From CAZCFB01 sp964511535 (GTDB lineage Bacteria > Myxococcota_A > Polyangia > GCA-2747355 > CAZCFB01): DNA of 48,356 nucleotides. Location of the stretch: NCBI GenBank assembly GCA_964511535.1, contig CAZEFW010000058.1, positions 1 to 48,356 on the forward strand, written 5' to 3'. The first letter of the stretch is position 1; every line of letters begins with the position of its first letter. Positions 31,838-40,707 of this stretch are shown piece by piece. The translations under genes and the position numbers were made by a program. Under the pieces are notes generated by a model, which worked only from the letters and a program-made list of their open reading frames with translations, made no database searches and was not told the DNA's origin.

Positions 31838-33427
31838 CTATTCGGTGGCCGGCAGGTCCGAAGCGTGCTTCTCGATCAGGGCCTCGGTCTCCTCCTGGCT
31901 CGGCGCGCCGAGCACGTGGATCTCGGCCGACTGCTCCTGCTCGGTCTCCATGTCCATGGCGCTCACCTGCAGGATGCCGTCGGTGTCGATCTCGAAAGTC
32001 ACCTCCACCTGCACCTCGCCGCGGGGGGCGGGGGGCAGGTTGTCGAGCACCAGCTCACCGAGGGCCTGGTTCTCGTCGAAGCGGCGCGACTCCCCCTGGC
32101 AGACCTGGATGCGCACCTGGGTCTGGTGGTCCTGGCTGGTGACGAAGCGGCGGGTCTGCTCCACCGGGATCTGGGCGTTGCGATCGATGATCACCTCGGT
32201 GTAGCCGCCCACCACCGCGATGCCCAGGGCGCGCGGGGTGACGTCCAGCAGCACCGAGTCGACCCCCGCCTCCATGCCGGGCATGCGCAGCAGCGCGGCG
32301 GCCTGGATGGCGGCGCCCACCGACACCACCTCGTCCGGGTTGATGTCCGCGCGGGCCGCCTTGCCGAAGTACCCCTCCACGCTCTCGCGCACCAGGGGCA
32401 TCTTGGTGGTGCCGCCCACCAGCACCACCTCGTCCACCAGGGTCACGTCGATGTTGGCCAGGCCGAGGGCCTCGTCGCAGATCAGAAACGAGTTCTGCAC
32501 CAGCTCCTTGGCCATGCTGTTGAGGCGATCGCGGGTGAGCGAGAAGGCCAGATCCAGCGGCTGGCCCCCCGGGCCGAACGCCACCTGCTGCACCTGCACC
32601 TGGGCCTTGGGGCGCTGGGAGAGCTGGCGCTTGACCTGCTCGCCCACCTGGCGCAGGCGCGCCAGGGCCGACACGTTGCCGCTCAGGTCGATGCGCGTCT
32701 GGCGCAGGAAGAGCTGGGCCATGTAGTCCACCAGCTTCTCGTCGATGTCGTCGCCGCCGAGGAAGGAGTCGCCCGCCGTGCTCAGCACCTCGAACACGCG
32801 GTCGGCCAGCTTCAGGATGGTGGTGTCGAAGGTGCCGCCGCCGAAGTCGTAGATCGCCAGGGTGGTGTTGAGCCCCTGGCCGTAGCCGTAGGCCAGCGCC
32901 GCGGCGGTGGGCTCGTTGAGGATGCGCAGCACGTTGAGGCCCGCGATGCGGCCGGCGGCCTTGGTGGCCTCGCGCTGGGCGTCGTTGAAGTTGGCAGGCA
33001 CCGTGATCACCGCGTGCTCCACCGGCTGGCCCAGGTACTGCTCGGCCAGCTTCTTGACGTGGCGCAGGATGAAGGCCGACATCTCGGAGATGGTGTACAG
33101 CTTGCCGCGTGAGCGCACCATCGGCTGCTGGTGCTCTCCCTCCTCGATGCGGTAGGGCGCGCGCCGGATGGCGGCCTGCACCGACTCGTGGCGGAAGGTG
33201 CGTCCGATGAGTCGCTTGACCGAGTAGATTGTGTTGGACGGGTCGATCACGCGGCGGCGCACCGCCTCCTGCCCCACGAGGATGTCTCCCTTGGGGTGGA
33301 TGGAGACCACCGAGGGGTGGACTTTGCGGCCCTCGCGGTCCGGGATGACGTGAGCCTTGTTGCCATGCACCACCGAGACCACGGTGTTGGACGTGCCAAG
33401 GTCGATGCCGACAGCGATTTTGCTCAT
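31838..33427 (-). CDS. Hsp70-family chaperone lacking the helical lid
   Basis: 529 residues versus about 640 for DnaK. The ATPase domain is complete: GIDLGTSNTVVSVVHG, YDFGGGTFDTTIL, VGGTTKMPLVRE. The substrate-binding beta domain is present (LDVTPRALGIAVVGG, RRFVTSQDHQTQVRI) and the protein ends soon after, in a short acidic helix, so the C-terminal alpha lid is missing. This resembles HscC and other specialised Hsp70s. The start at 33427 follows AGAGGTG; the longer frame to 33586 has no family resemblance. A predicted promoter sits upstream, and no grpE is present. Confidence 0.88.
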   Translation of the reverse strand: MSKIAVGIDLGTSNTVVSVVHGNKAHVIPDREGRKVHPSVVSIHPKGDILVGQEAVRRRVIDPSNTIYSVKRLIGRTFRHESVQAAIRRAPYRIEEGEHQQPMVRSRGKLYTISEMSAFILRHVKKLAEQYLGQPVEHAVITVPANFNDAQREATKAAGRIAGLNVLRILNEPTAAALAYGYGQGLNTTLAIYDFGGGTFDTTILKLADRVFEVLSTAGDSFLGGDDIDEKLVDYMAQLFLRQTRIDLSGNVSALARLRQVGEQVKRQLSQRPKAQVQVQQVAFGPGGQPLDLAFSLTRDRLNSMAKELVQNSFLICDEALGLANIDVTLVDEVVLVGGTTKMPLVRESVEGYFGKAARADINPDEVVSVGAAIQAAALLRMPGMEAGVDSVLLDVTPRALGIAVVGGYTEVIIDRNAQIPVEQTRRFVTSQDHQTQVRIQVCQGESRRFDENQALGELVLDNLPPAPRGEVQVEVTFEIDTDGILQVSAMDMETEQEQSAEIHVLGAPSQEETEALIEKHASDLPATE

Positions 33428-33453
33428 GAATTCACCTCTGGTTTGGTGTGACG

Positions 33454-33481
33454 ATATTACCGGACATATAGGGTGAGGCAA
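33454..33481 (-). promoter_or_regulatory. Predicted promoter for the Hsp70 gene
   Basis: On the minus strand TTGCCT (33481-33476) and TAATAT (33459-33454) are separated by 16 bases, about 27 bases upstream of the Hsp70 start. No CIRCE-type inverted repeat was seen nearby. Confidence 0.5.
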
Positions 33482-33542
33482 GTAATGGCGGCGGCTTGTC
33501 CCCTGCGCCCCGGCAGCCCTATTATGAGCAGCGGGTATTTTG

Positions 33543-34902
<1,360 letters not shown>

Positions 34903-34931
<29 letters not shown>

Positions 34932-35844
34932 CCTGCTGTTGCTGGCCCTGCTCATGGGCTGGCCTGGCCACGCCTCTGCGGGGGGTGACCGGCAGCGCGC
35001 CTCGAGGCTGCTGCGCAAGGGCAACGAGCTTCACGACAGCGGCCGCTACGCCGAGGCCCTCGCGACCTACCGCGAGGCTTACGCCCTGTATCCGAGCCAC
35101 AAGCTGCACTACAACTGCGCGCTGACCTACGAGGCCATGGGCCTCCATGTGCAGGCGGCGCGCAGCATCGAGCGCTTCCTGGCGCGGGCCGGGGGCAGCA
35201 CCCCCGCCAAGATCTTGAAGCGCGCCACGAGCCTGCGCAGGCGCCTGTGGCGACGGCTGGGCGCGGTGGAGGTGCGCTGTTCTCTGCCGGGCGCCGAGGT
35301 GGCCCTGGACGGCCGCCGCCAGGGGGTCACGCCGCTGTCGCAGCGGATCTTCGCCCGGCCAGGCCCGCGCCGGCTCTCGGTGACGCTTGAGGGATACCGT
35401 GACTTCGTCCTGGACATGCAGATCCGGCCAGGGCGCAGCGAGGTGGTGGACGTGCAGCTGCAGCCCGCGAGCCGCCAGCACCTGGCCACCGAGGGGTGGG
35501 GGCGTCGGCACTGGGCCTACACCACGGCCGGGGCCGGGGGCGCCGTGCTGCTCACCTCGCTGATCCTGTACGGCGTGGGCGGCAGCAAGGGGAGCGCGGC
35601 CCACGATCGCTACCAGCAGGCCGCCGACGCCGAGGAGTTCAAGAAGCAGCGCGAGGCGGTGCTCGACGCGCGGGACATGCTGGCCGCGGGGCATGTGCTG
35701 CTCGGGGCCGCGCTGGTGGCCGGCGGCGTGGCGACCTACCTGCTGCTCACCGACGAGCAGCCTGCGCCGGTGCAGGTGGGCATCGCCCCGACACCGTCCG
35801 GGGGCGGCGTGAGCCTGGGGATCCCCTTTGGGAGGAGGCCGTGA
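34903..35844 (+). CDS. TPR and PEGA-domain protein
   Basis: 313 residues with a signal peptide (LLLLALLMGWPGHASA). TPR-like helices at about 35-110 (NELHDSGRYAEALATYREAYALYPSHK). A PEGA domain about 118-187 (GAVEVRCSLPGAEVALDGRRQGVTPLS and GPRRLSVTLEGYRDF). Two C-terminal transmembrane helices flank a helical linker. It is likely periplasmic, cell-surface or inner-membrane associated. AAAGGA precedes the ATG inside the kinase gene, so it is co-translated with the kinase and plausibly senses or transmits its signal. Confidence 0.8.
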
Positions 35845-36296
35845 TGGCGAGGTGGTTGTGCATCTTGCTCTGTCTGTGCGCCTTCGGGGCCGGCGGCTGC
35901 CCCTGGCCGCTGGACCACCCGGACGATCCGTACCGCTGCGCCGAGCCGTGCGGCGAGGGCAAGGTGTGCCGCTACGGCACATGCGTGGTGCGCGGCGACG
36001 GGGGCGGCGGCAAGAAGGACAGGGGGGCGACCTACCTCGACGGCGGCGGCGGACAGTGCCAGAAGAACTGGACCAAGTGTGCGCCCAACAACGTGCTGCA
36101 GTTCTGCGAGGACGGCACCATCTACCAGCGGGCGTGCAAGGGCTGGTGCGAGAACTTCAACCAGACGCCCCTGGGCTGCCAGTGGGTGCAGGCCCGCAAG
36201 CGCAACGAGTGTGTCTGTCGCAAGAAGGACTCGGGCGGGGTGGACGCGCCCAAGGACTTCGGCGTGGACGCGCCGGCCGACGATGGCGAGGTCTGA
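35844..36296 (+). CDS. Small cysteine-rich lipoprotein
   Basis: 150 residues. The signal peptide ends GAGGC (C19 as anchor). The body has twelve or so cysteines in C-GEGKVCRYGTC, CQKNWTKC and GWCENFNQTPLGC patterns, and a Gly/Asp tail. The ATG at 35844 overlaps the previous stop (TGATG) behind GGAGGAGG. It is the third gene of the kinase operon and probably surface-exposed. Function unknown. Confidence 0.75.
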   Translation: MARWLCILLCLCAFGAGGCPWPLDHPDDPYRCAEPCGEGKVCRYGTCVVRGDGGGGKKDRGATYLDGGGGQCQKNWTKCAPNNVLQFCEDGTIYQRACKGWCENFNQTPLGCQWVQARKRNECVCRKKDSGGVDAPKDFGVDAPADDGEV

Positions 36297-36306
36297 GCCG
36301 GCTCAG
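36293..36306. terminator. Palindrome overlapping two convergent stop codons
   Basis: CTGAGCCGGCTCAG is a perfect 14-bp palindrome. Its TGA at 36294-36296 ends the lipoprotein gene and the mirrored TGA at 36303-36305 (minus) ends the YdcF-like gene. A short symmetrical transcript-end hairpin is possible. Confidence 0.45.
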
Positions 36307-37067
36307 ATGTACCCCGCCAGCCAGTAGGCCACCCAGCCCGCGTACTCGTGCAGCGCCGCGTTTGAGCGCAGCAGCGTCTGGGGCTTGGGCACCCAGGCGC
36401 CGGGGCCGCTGCCGGTGCGCAGGAAGTCAACGGGCCAGGGGATCACCTCGAGGCCCTGCTTGCGGAAGCAGGCCACCGAGCGGGGCATGTGGGCCGCGGA
36501 GGTGACCAACAGGTAAGGCCCGGGTACGCCGGCCAGGATGCGCTTGCTGTTCACCGCGTTTTCGTGAGTGTTGCGGGCGTCTCGATCCACCCGCAGGCGC
36601 TGCTGCGGGAAGCCGAGCTCCTTGGTCAGGTCGCCCAGGGCGTCGGCCTCGCGGAACTGGCTGGACAGCAGCGCGCTGGAGCCGGCGGTGATGAGCAGCA
36701 GGGCCCCGGGGCGCCGGCTCGCCAGCCGCAGGGCCTCCACGTAGCGGTCGGCCGAGGCGGCCATCTCCATGCGGCCTTGCCCTTTCTCGACGCGGCTCGC
36801 CACGCCGCCGAGCATGATCACCGCCCCCACGCGTTCGGGCAGGGCGGCCGGGCGCTCGTGCGCCGTCTCCAGCGGGTAGAGCAACAGGTTGGCCGTGGGG
36901 CCGAAGGCGAACAGGGCGACCCAGCACGCGGCGGCGATGACCAGCGCGCGGCGCAGGCGGGGCGCCCGGCGGACCAGCCGCAGCAGCCCGGCCACCACCA
37001 GAAGGAACATGCCCAGGTAGAACGGCTCGATGAGCAGCCCGACGGTCTTGGAGATCAGGAAGAACAT
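36303..37067 (-). CDS. YdcF/SanA/ElyC-family membrane protein
   Basis: 254 residues with two N-terminal transmembrane helices, then a DUF218 domain: GAVIMLGGVASR, RYVEALRLASRRPGALLLITAGSS, DRDARNTHENAVNSKRIL and YLLVTSAAHMPRSVACFRK. ElyC/SanA relatives affect envelope integrity and lipid-carrier availability; YdcF binds S-adenosylmethionine. The periplasmic or cytoplasmic side is not certain. Weak ribosome site. It is downstream of gmd on the same strand (58 bases), so co-transcription is possible. Confidence 0.8.
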   Translation of the reverse strand: MFFLISKTVGLLIEPFYLGMFLLVVAGLLRLVRRAPRLRRALVIAAACWVALFAFGPTANLLLYPLETAHERPAALPERVGAVIMLGGVASRVEKGQGRMEMAASADRYVEALRLASRRPGALLLITAGSSALLSSQFREADALGDLTKELGFPQQRLRVDRDARNTHENAVNSKRILAGVPGPYLLVTSAAHMPRSVACFRKQGLEVIPWPVDFLRTGSGPGAWVPKPQTLLRSNAALHEYAGWVAYWLAGYI

Positions 37068-37125
37068 GCTCGCAGAGTATCAGGGCGAAGTAGTCGAGGT
37101 GTGCGGCGGTCGAGGCGAAGACGCC

Positions 37126-38136
37126 CTATACCTCGTGGTGTTCGTCCTGCACGGTCTTGTCCAGGGCGGCGAGGTCGGCGTCGACCATGTCGTGCACCAG
37201 CTCCTTGAATGAGACCTTCGGCACCCAGCCCAGCTTCTCCCTGGCCTTGGTGGGGTCGCCCTTGAGCTCGTCCACCTCTGCCGGGCGGAAGTAGCGCTGG
37301 TCGATCTCCACGTACTTCTCCCAGTCGAGGTCGAGGTAGGTGAAGGCCTCCTGCAGGAACTCGCGCACCGAGTGCATCTCGCCGGTGGCCACGCAGTAGT
37401 CGTCGGGCTCGTCCTGCTGCAGCATGAGCCACATGGCCTCCACGTAGTCCTTGGCGTGGCCCCAGTCGCGCTGAGCGTCCAGGTTGCCCAGGTAGAGCTT
37501 GTCCTGCAGGCCGCGCTTGATGCGCGCCACCGCGCGGGTGATCTTGCGCGTGACGAAGGTCTCGCCCCGGCGCGGCGACTCGTGGTTGAACAGGATGCCG
37601 TTGGACGCGTGGATGCCGTAGGACTCGCGGTAGTTCACCGTGATCCAGAATCCGAACACCTTGGCGCAGGCGTAGGGCGAGCGCGGGTAGAACGGGGTGG
37701 TCTCGCGCTGGGGCACCTCGCGCACCATGCCGTACATCTCCGAGGAGGAGGCCTGGTAAAAGCGGGTCTTCAGCCCGGTGTCCCTGATCGCCTCCAGCAG
37801 GCGCAGGGTGCCGAGGCCCACCACGTCGGCGGTGTACTCCGGGATGTCGAACGAGACGCGCACGTGGGACTGGGCGCCCAGGTTGTAGATCTCGTCGGGC
37901 TGCACGTCGCGCAGGATCTTGTTGAGCGAGGAGGCGTCGGACAGGTCGCCGTAGACCAGCCGGAAGCGGTAGTCCTGCTCGTGGGGATCCTGGTAGATGT
38001 GATTGACCCGCTCGGTGTTGAAGGTGCTCGCCCGGCGGATGATGCCGTACACCTCGTACCCCTTCTCCAGCAGCAGATCGGCGAGATAGGCCCCGTCCTG
38101 GCCAGTGGTCCCTGTAATGAGCGCGCGTTTGGACAC
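37126..38136 (-). CDS. gmd: GDP-mannose 4,6-dehydratase
   Basis: 336 residues of the extended SDR family. Nucleotide motif TGTTGQDGAYLADLLL, catalytic SSSEMYG and YPRSPYACAK (Tyr/Lys), and GEMHSVREF. It converts GDP-mannose to GDP-4-keto-6-deoxymannose, the branch point to GDP-fucose and GDP-rhamnose. It starts with GTG at 38136 behind a near-consensus AGGAGGTG. The next enzyme of the fucose route (fcl) is 6 kb away in the same window, separated by the exosortase operon. Confidence 0.93.
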   Translation of the reverse strand: MSKRALITGTTGQDGAYLADLLLEKGYEVYGIIRRASTFNTERVNHIYQDPHEQDYRFRLVYGDLSDASSLNKILRDVQPDEIYNLGAQSHVRVSFDIPEYTADVVGLGTLRLLEAIRDTGLKTRFYQASSSEMYGMVREVPQRETTPFYPRSPYACAKVFGFWITVNYRESYGIHASNGILFNHESPRRGETFVTRKITRAVARIKRGLQDKLYLGNLDAQRDWGHAKDYVEAMWLMLQQDEPDDYCVATGEMHSVREFLQEAFTYLDLDWEKYVEIDQRYFRPAEVDELKGDPTKAREKLGWVPKVSFKELVHDMVDADLAALDKTVQDEHHEV

Positions 38137-38288
38137 CTGAACACCTCCTGATTTGCGAGTCTTACCGGGTTAGTTACGCGCAAAGCCAGATCGGTTCAAG
38201 GGGGCTGTCATAAAACCGTCACAAGTTCTCCGCTGATCCGCCTCTGCATGGCGACGGGCGCGCCACCCCGGGCCGTCACTGTGGGGTT

Positions 38289-39125
38289 ATGGCGATCAGG
38301 ACGAACATCAGGCTGATGGAGGCGGCGGCGCTGCTGGCGCTGGGGGCGCACTTCCACGGGGCGTTGCGCTGGATCGGCCGCACCTGGCAGGAGGCGACCT
38401 ACGAGTCGTGGGGCGTGCTGGCCCTGCTGATGATGGTGCCGCTTCTGCTGCGGCTGCCCGCGCGGCGGGAGGCGCCGTCGGTGCCGCACCTGACTGGCGC
38501 CGCCGGGCTCTGCCTGCTGGACCTGGCCCTGACGCCGCTGTCGCTCAACATGCTCTCTGCGCTGCTGGCGTTGCTGAGCCTGCACCTGTGCGTGGTGGCG
38601 TTCCGGCGCTACGAGGGCAGCTGGCTGCTGCAGCGGCAGCTGTGGCTGGCCCTGCTCTGCCTGCCAGCGGTGTACTGGGCCAACGTGCTGTTCGGCTACC
38701 ACTTGCAAGGCATGGCCAGCGAACTGGCGGCTCGTGGGATGTGGCTCTACGGCATCCCGGCCAGGGTCCAGGGCACGGTGATCACCACCCCCGGCGCGGT
38801 GCTGGCGGTGGACACCAGCTGCTCCGGGCTGAAGCTGCTGTACAGCGGGGTGCTGTTCGGCGTGATGGCCACGCCCGGGCCGCGGCGCGGCCTGTGGGCG
38901 GTGCTGCTGTTCTGGGGGGCGCTGCTGCCGCTGCTGCTGGCGGCCAACGTGGCCCGGGTGCTCAGCCTGGCCATGGGGCACCTGGCCCTGGGCCGGCCGG
39001 TGGGGGATGTCCCGCACCAGGCCATCGGGCTGGTGATCTTCGCCATGGTGTGCGGGGTGATGCTGGCGTTGCTGTCCCGCACGCGCCGGCGGCCCGCTCT
39101 CTGCACTGCTGAGGTGGGCGCATGA
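38289..39125 (+). CDS. Exosortase-family transpeptidase
   Basis: 278 residues, about eight transmembrane helices. The three residues required by the exosortase/archaeosortase family are visible: C178 in DTSCSGLK, R223 in NVARVLS and H243 in DVPHQAIG. The enzyme recognises PEP-CTERM-like tails at the inner membrane and processes surface proteins. It is the first gene of a tightly coupled four-gene unit ending in a protein with exactly such a tail. Which numbered exosortase subclass it belongs to cannot be told by eye. Confidence 0.85.
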   Translation: MAIRTNIRLMEAAALLALGAHFHGALRWIGRTWQEATYESWGVLALLMMVPLLLRLPARREAPSVPHLTGAAGLCLLDLALTPLSLNMLSALLALLSLHLCVVAFRRYEGSWLLQRQLWLALLCLPAVYWANVLFGYHLQGMASELAARGMWLYGIPARVQGTVITTPGAVLAVDTSCSGLKLLYSGVLFGVMATPGPRRGLWAVLLFWGALLPLLLAANVARVLSLAMGHLALGRPVGDVPHQAIGLVIFAMVCGVMLALLSRTRRRPALCTAEVGA

Positions 39126-39724
39126 GGCGGCAACTCTCGAGGCATGGGCGCTGGCTGCTTGTGGGCGCGATCTTGCTCTGCGCCGCGGCGCGGCCGGCCG
39201 CGCGATCTTCGGCGGCCTCGGCGGTCGTGGCGGCGGACCGGGCAGGGCCCGCGCTGCCGGCGACGCTGCTGGGCCGCCCCGGGCGCGCGCTGGAGCGCGA
39301 CGCCTCGGAGGCGCTGCTGGCCATGGTGCCGGGGGTGCGGCTGGAGCGCCGGGCTTACGGCGAGACGGCCGCGGCCCTGGTCACGGCCCGGGGGCTGCGC
39401 GAGAACCACCCGCCCGCCGTGTGCCTCAAGGCGGGCGGCTTCGAGCTGGTGGAGCGCACCGAGGAGCATGGGCAGGGCCACTGCGTGGTCCACCTGGAGG
39501 TGCGCAAGGGGGGGACCCGCAGCCATCACTTCTATACCTACCTCGCCCACGGCGCTGACGGGGCTGTGTCGGCCGGCAGCTGCGATTTCTGGCGGCAGGT
39601 GGCCTCGGCGGCGTGGCGCCGGCTCACCGGGCGCCCCGGCGCCTGGAGCACCTTGCAGGTCATGGACCGGGACGCGGGCCAGGCGAGGGCCGCGCTTCAC
39701 GAGCTGATCAGGAGGAACCGATGA
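39122..39724 (+). CDS. EpsI-like exosortase-associated protein
   Basis: 200 residues with an N-terminal hydrophobic anchor (RWLLVGAILLCAAARPA). The middle contains ARGLRENHPPAVCLKAGGFELVERTE, similar to the HxPxxC-GGF block of EpsI-type accessory proteins, followed by CVVHLEVRKGG and HHFYTYL. EpsI homologues accompany exosortases in exopolysaccharide loci and may take part in substrate handling. It is coupled to the exosortase gene (ATGA) and to the next gene (ATGA). Confidence 0.7.
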   Translation: MRRQLSRHGRWLLVGAILLCAAARPAARSSAASAVVAADRAGPALPATLLGRPGRALERDASEALLAMVPGVRLERRAYGETAAALVTARGLRENHPPAVCLKAGGFELVERTEEHGQGHCVVHLEVRKGGTRSHHFYTYLAHGADGAVSAGSCDFWRQVASAAWRRLTGRPGAWSTLQVMDRDAGQARAALHELIRRNR

Positions 39725-40707
39725 ACGCAGACCAGGCGGCGCCCCCGGCGCCCAGACAAGGCGACATGCCGGACCACCCGTTCCGCGCATCGCCCTGGTA
39801 CGACCCGACCCTGGAGCACCAGCCCTGCGCCTGCCCCGAGTGCGAGGCCAAGCGGCAGCGTCAGACCCGGCCGTGGAAGCTCACCGCGAAGACCGCGCTG
39901 GTGGTGTGCGGCGGCGTGCTGCTGCCCATCGCCTCGGTGGTGACCAACCACGCCCTCGGCATGGACGGAGAGCATGTGGTGCAGCTCGGGGTCGCGGGGA
40001 CCGTGGCCATCGCGGTGTCGATCCTCACCACCCTGGCCCACTTGATCTGGTCGCCCGTGCGGCGTGACCTGCAGACCGGGCGGCCGGTGTACTGCCCACC
40101 GCAGCGCACCTGGGCCCGGGCCGCGCTCTTCATCGCCGCGCTGCTGGGCTGCCTCACCTGGGGCTACCTGGCGCTGCTCTTTCTGCCCCTGATGCCGATC
40201 TCGTTCATCGCCATCATCTTCATGGGCCTCGGCCTGTGCGGGCTGTGCCCCTACGGCGCCCTGGCGATCCACGTGATCCAGGTGGTGCGGGGTTACCGCG
40301 GCCTGCGGGCGCGTCTGCCGCGGCGGCCGGTGGTGGCGCTGATGCTCTGCTGCCTGCTGCTGCCGCCGGCGGCCCTGGCCTCGGCGGGGATCCACAACCA
40401 CCTGGCGCGCCAGAGCCTGAACCGGCGCATCGACGCGGTGGGCAAGCTGGCGCCCAACAGCGTGGCGCGCATGCAGGCGTTCGCCGGCCTGCGCGGGCTG
40501 GAGGGGCACATCGTGGACCGCTACCTGCTCAGCGACACCCTCGAGGAGCAGGCCCTGCTGGCAGAGGCCCACCTGCGCCTGACCGACGAGCCGATCCACG
40601 GCGCCGTGCGGGCCCGTTACAGCCGGGGCAAACGCGCGCTCATTCGACCCTGGTGGTTCCTGGACGGGGACGATCCCCTGCAGGGCCGCGGGTTCTGGAG
40701 GTTCTGA
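39721..40707 (+). CDS. Polytopic membrane protein of the exosortase operon
   Basis: 328 residues. An N-terminal cytoplasmic stretch with CACPECEAK (three cysteines, zinc-ribbon-like), then about six hydrophobic helices between residues 50 and 225 with short loops, and a C-terminal soluble domain of ~90 residues (RIDAVGKLAPNSVARMQAF onward) ending in RGFWRF. No family is recognised. It overlaps the EpsI-like stop and is followed by the VIT-VWA gene with one base of overlap, so it is an integral part of this unit. Confidence 0.65.
   Translation: MNADQAAPPAPRQGDMPDHPFRASPWYDPTLEHQPCACPECEAKRQRQTRPWKLTAKTALVVCGGVLLPIASVVTNHALGMDGEHVVQLGVAGTVAIAVSILTTLAHLIWSPVRRDLQTGRPVYCPPQRTWARAALFIAALLGCLTWGYLALLFLPLMPISFIAIIFMGLGLCGLCPYGALAIHVIQVVRGYRGLRARLPRRPVVALMLCCLLLPPAALASAGIHNHLARQSLNRRIDAVGKLAPNSVARMQAFAGLRGLEGHIVDRYLLSDTLEEQALLAEAHLRLTDEPIHGAVRARYSRGKRALIRPWWFLDGDDPLQGRGFWRF

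Noticed and set aside
30824..33112. 762-codon plus-strand reading frame
   Set aside because: Opposite the MBOAT and Hsp70 genes, which have clear family motifs; shadow frame.
36122..36430. Minus-strand frame across the lipoprotein end
   Set aside because: Overlaps two convergent genes with clear signal peptide and DUF218 motifs.
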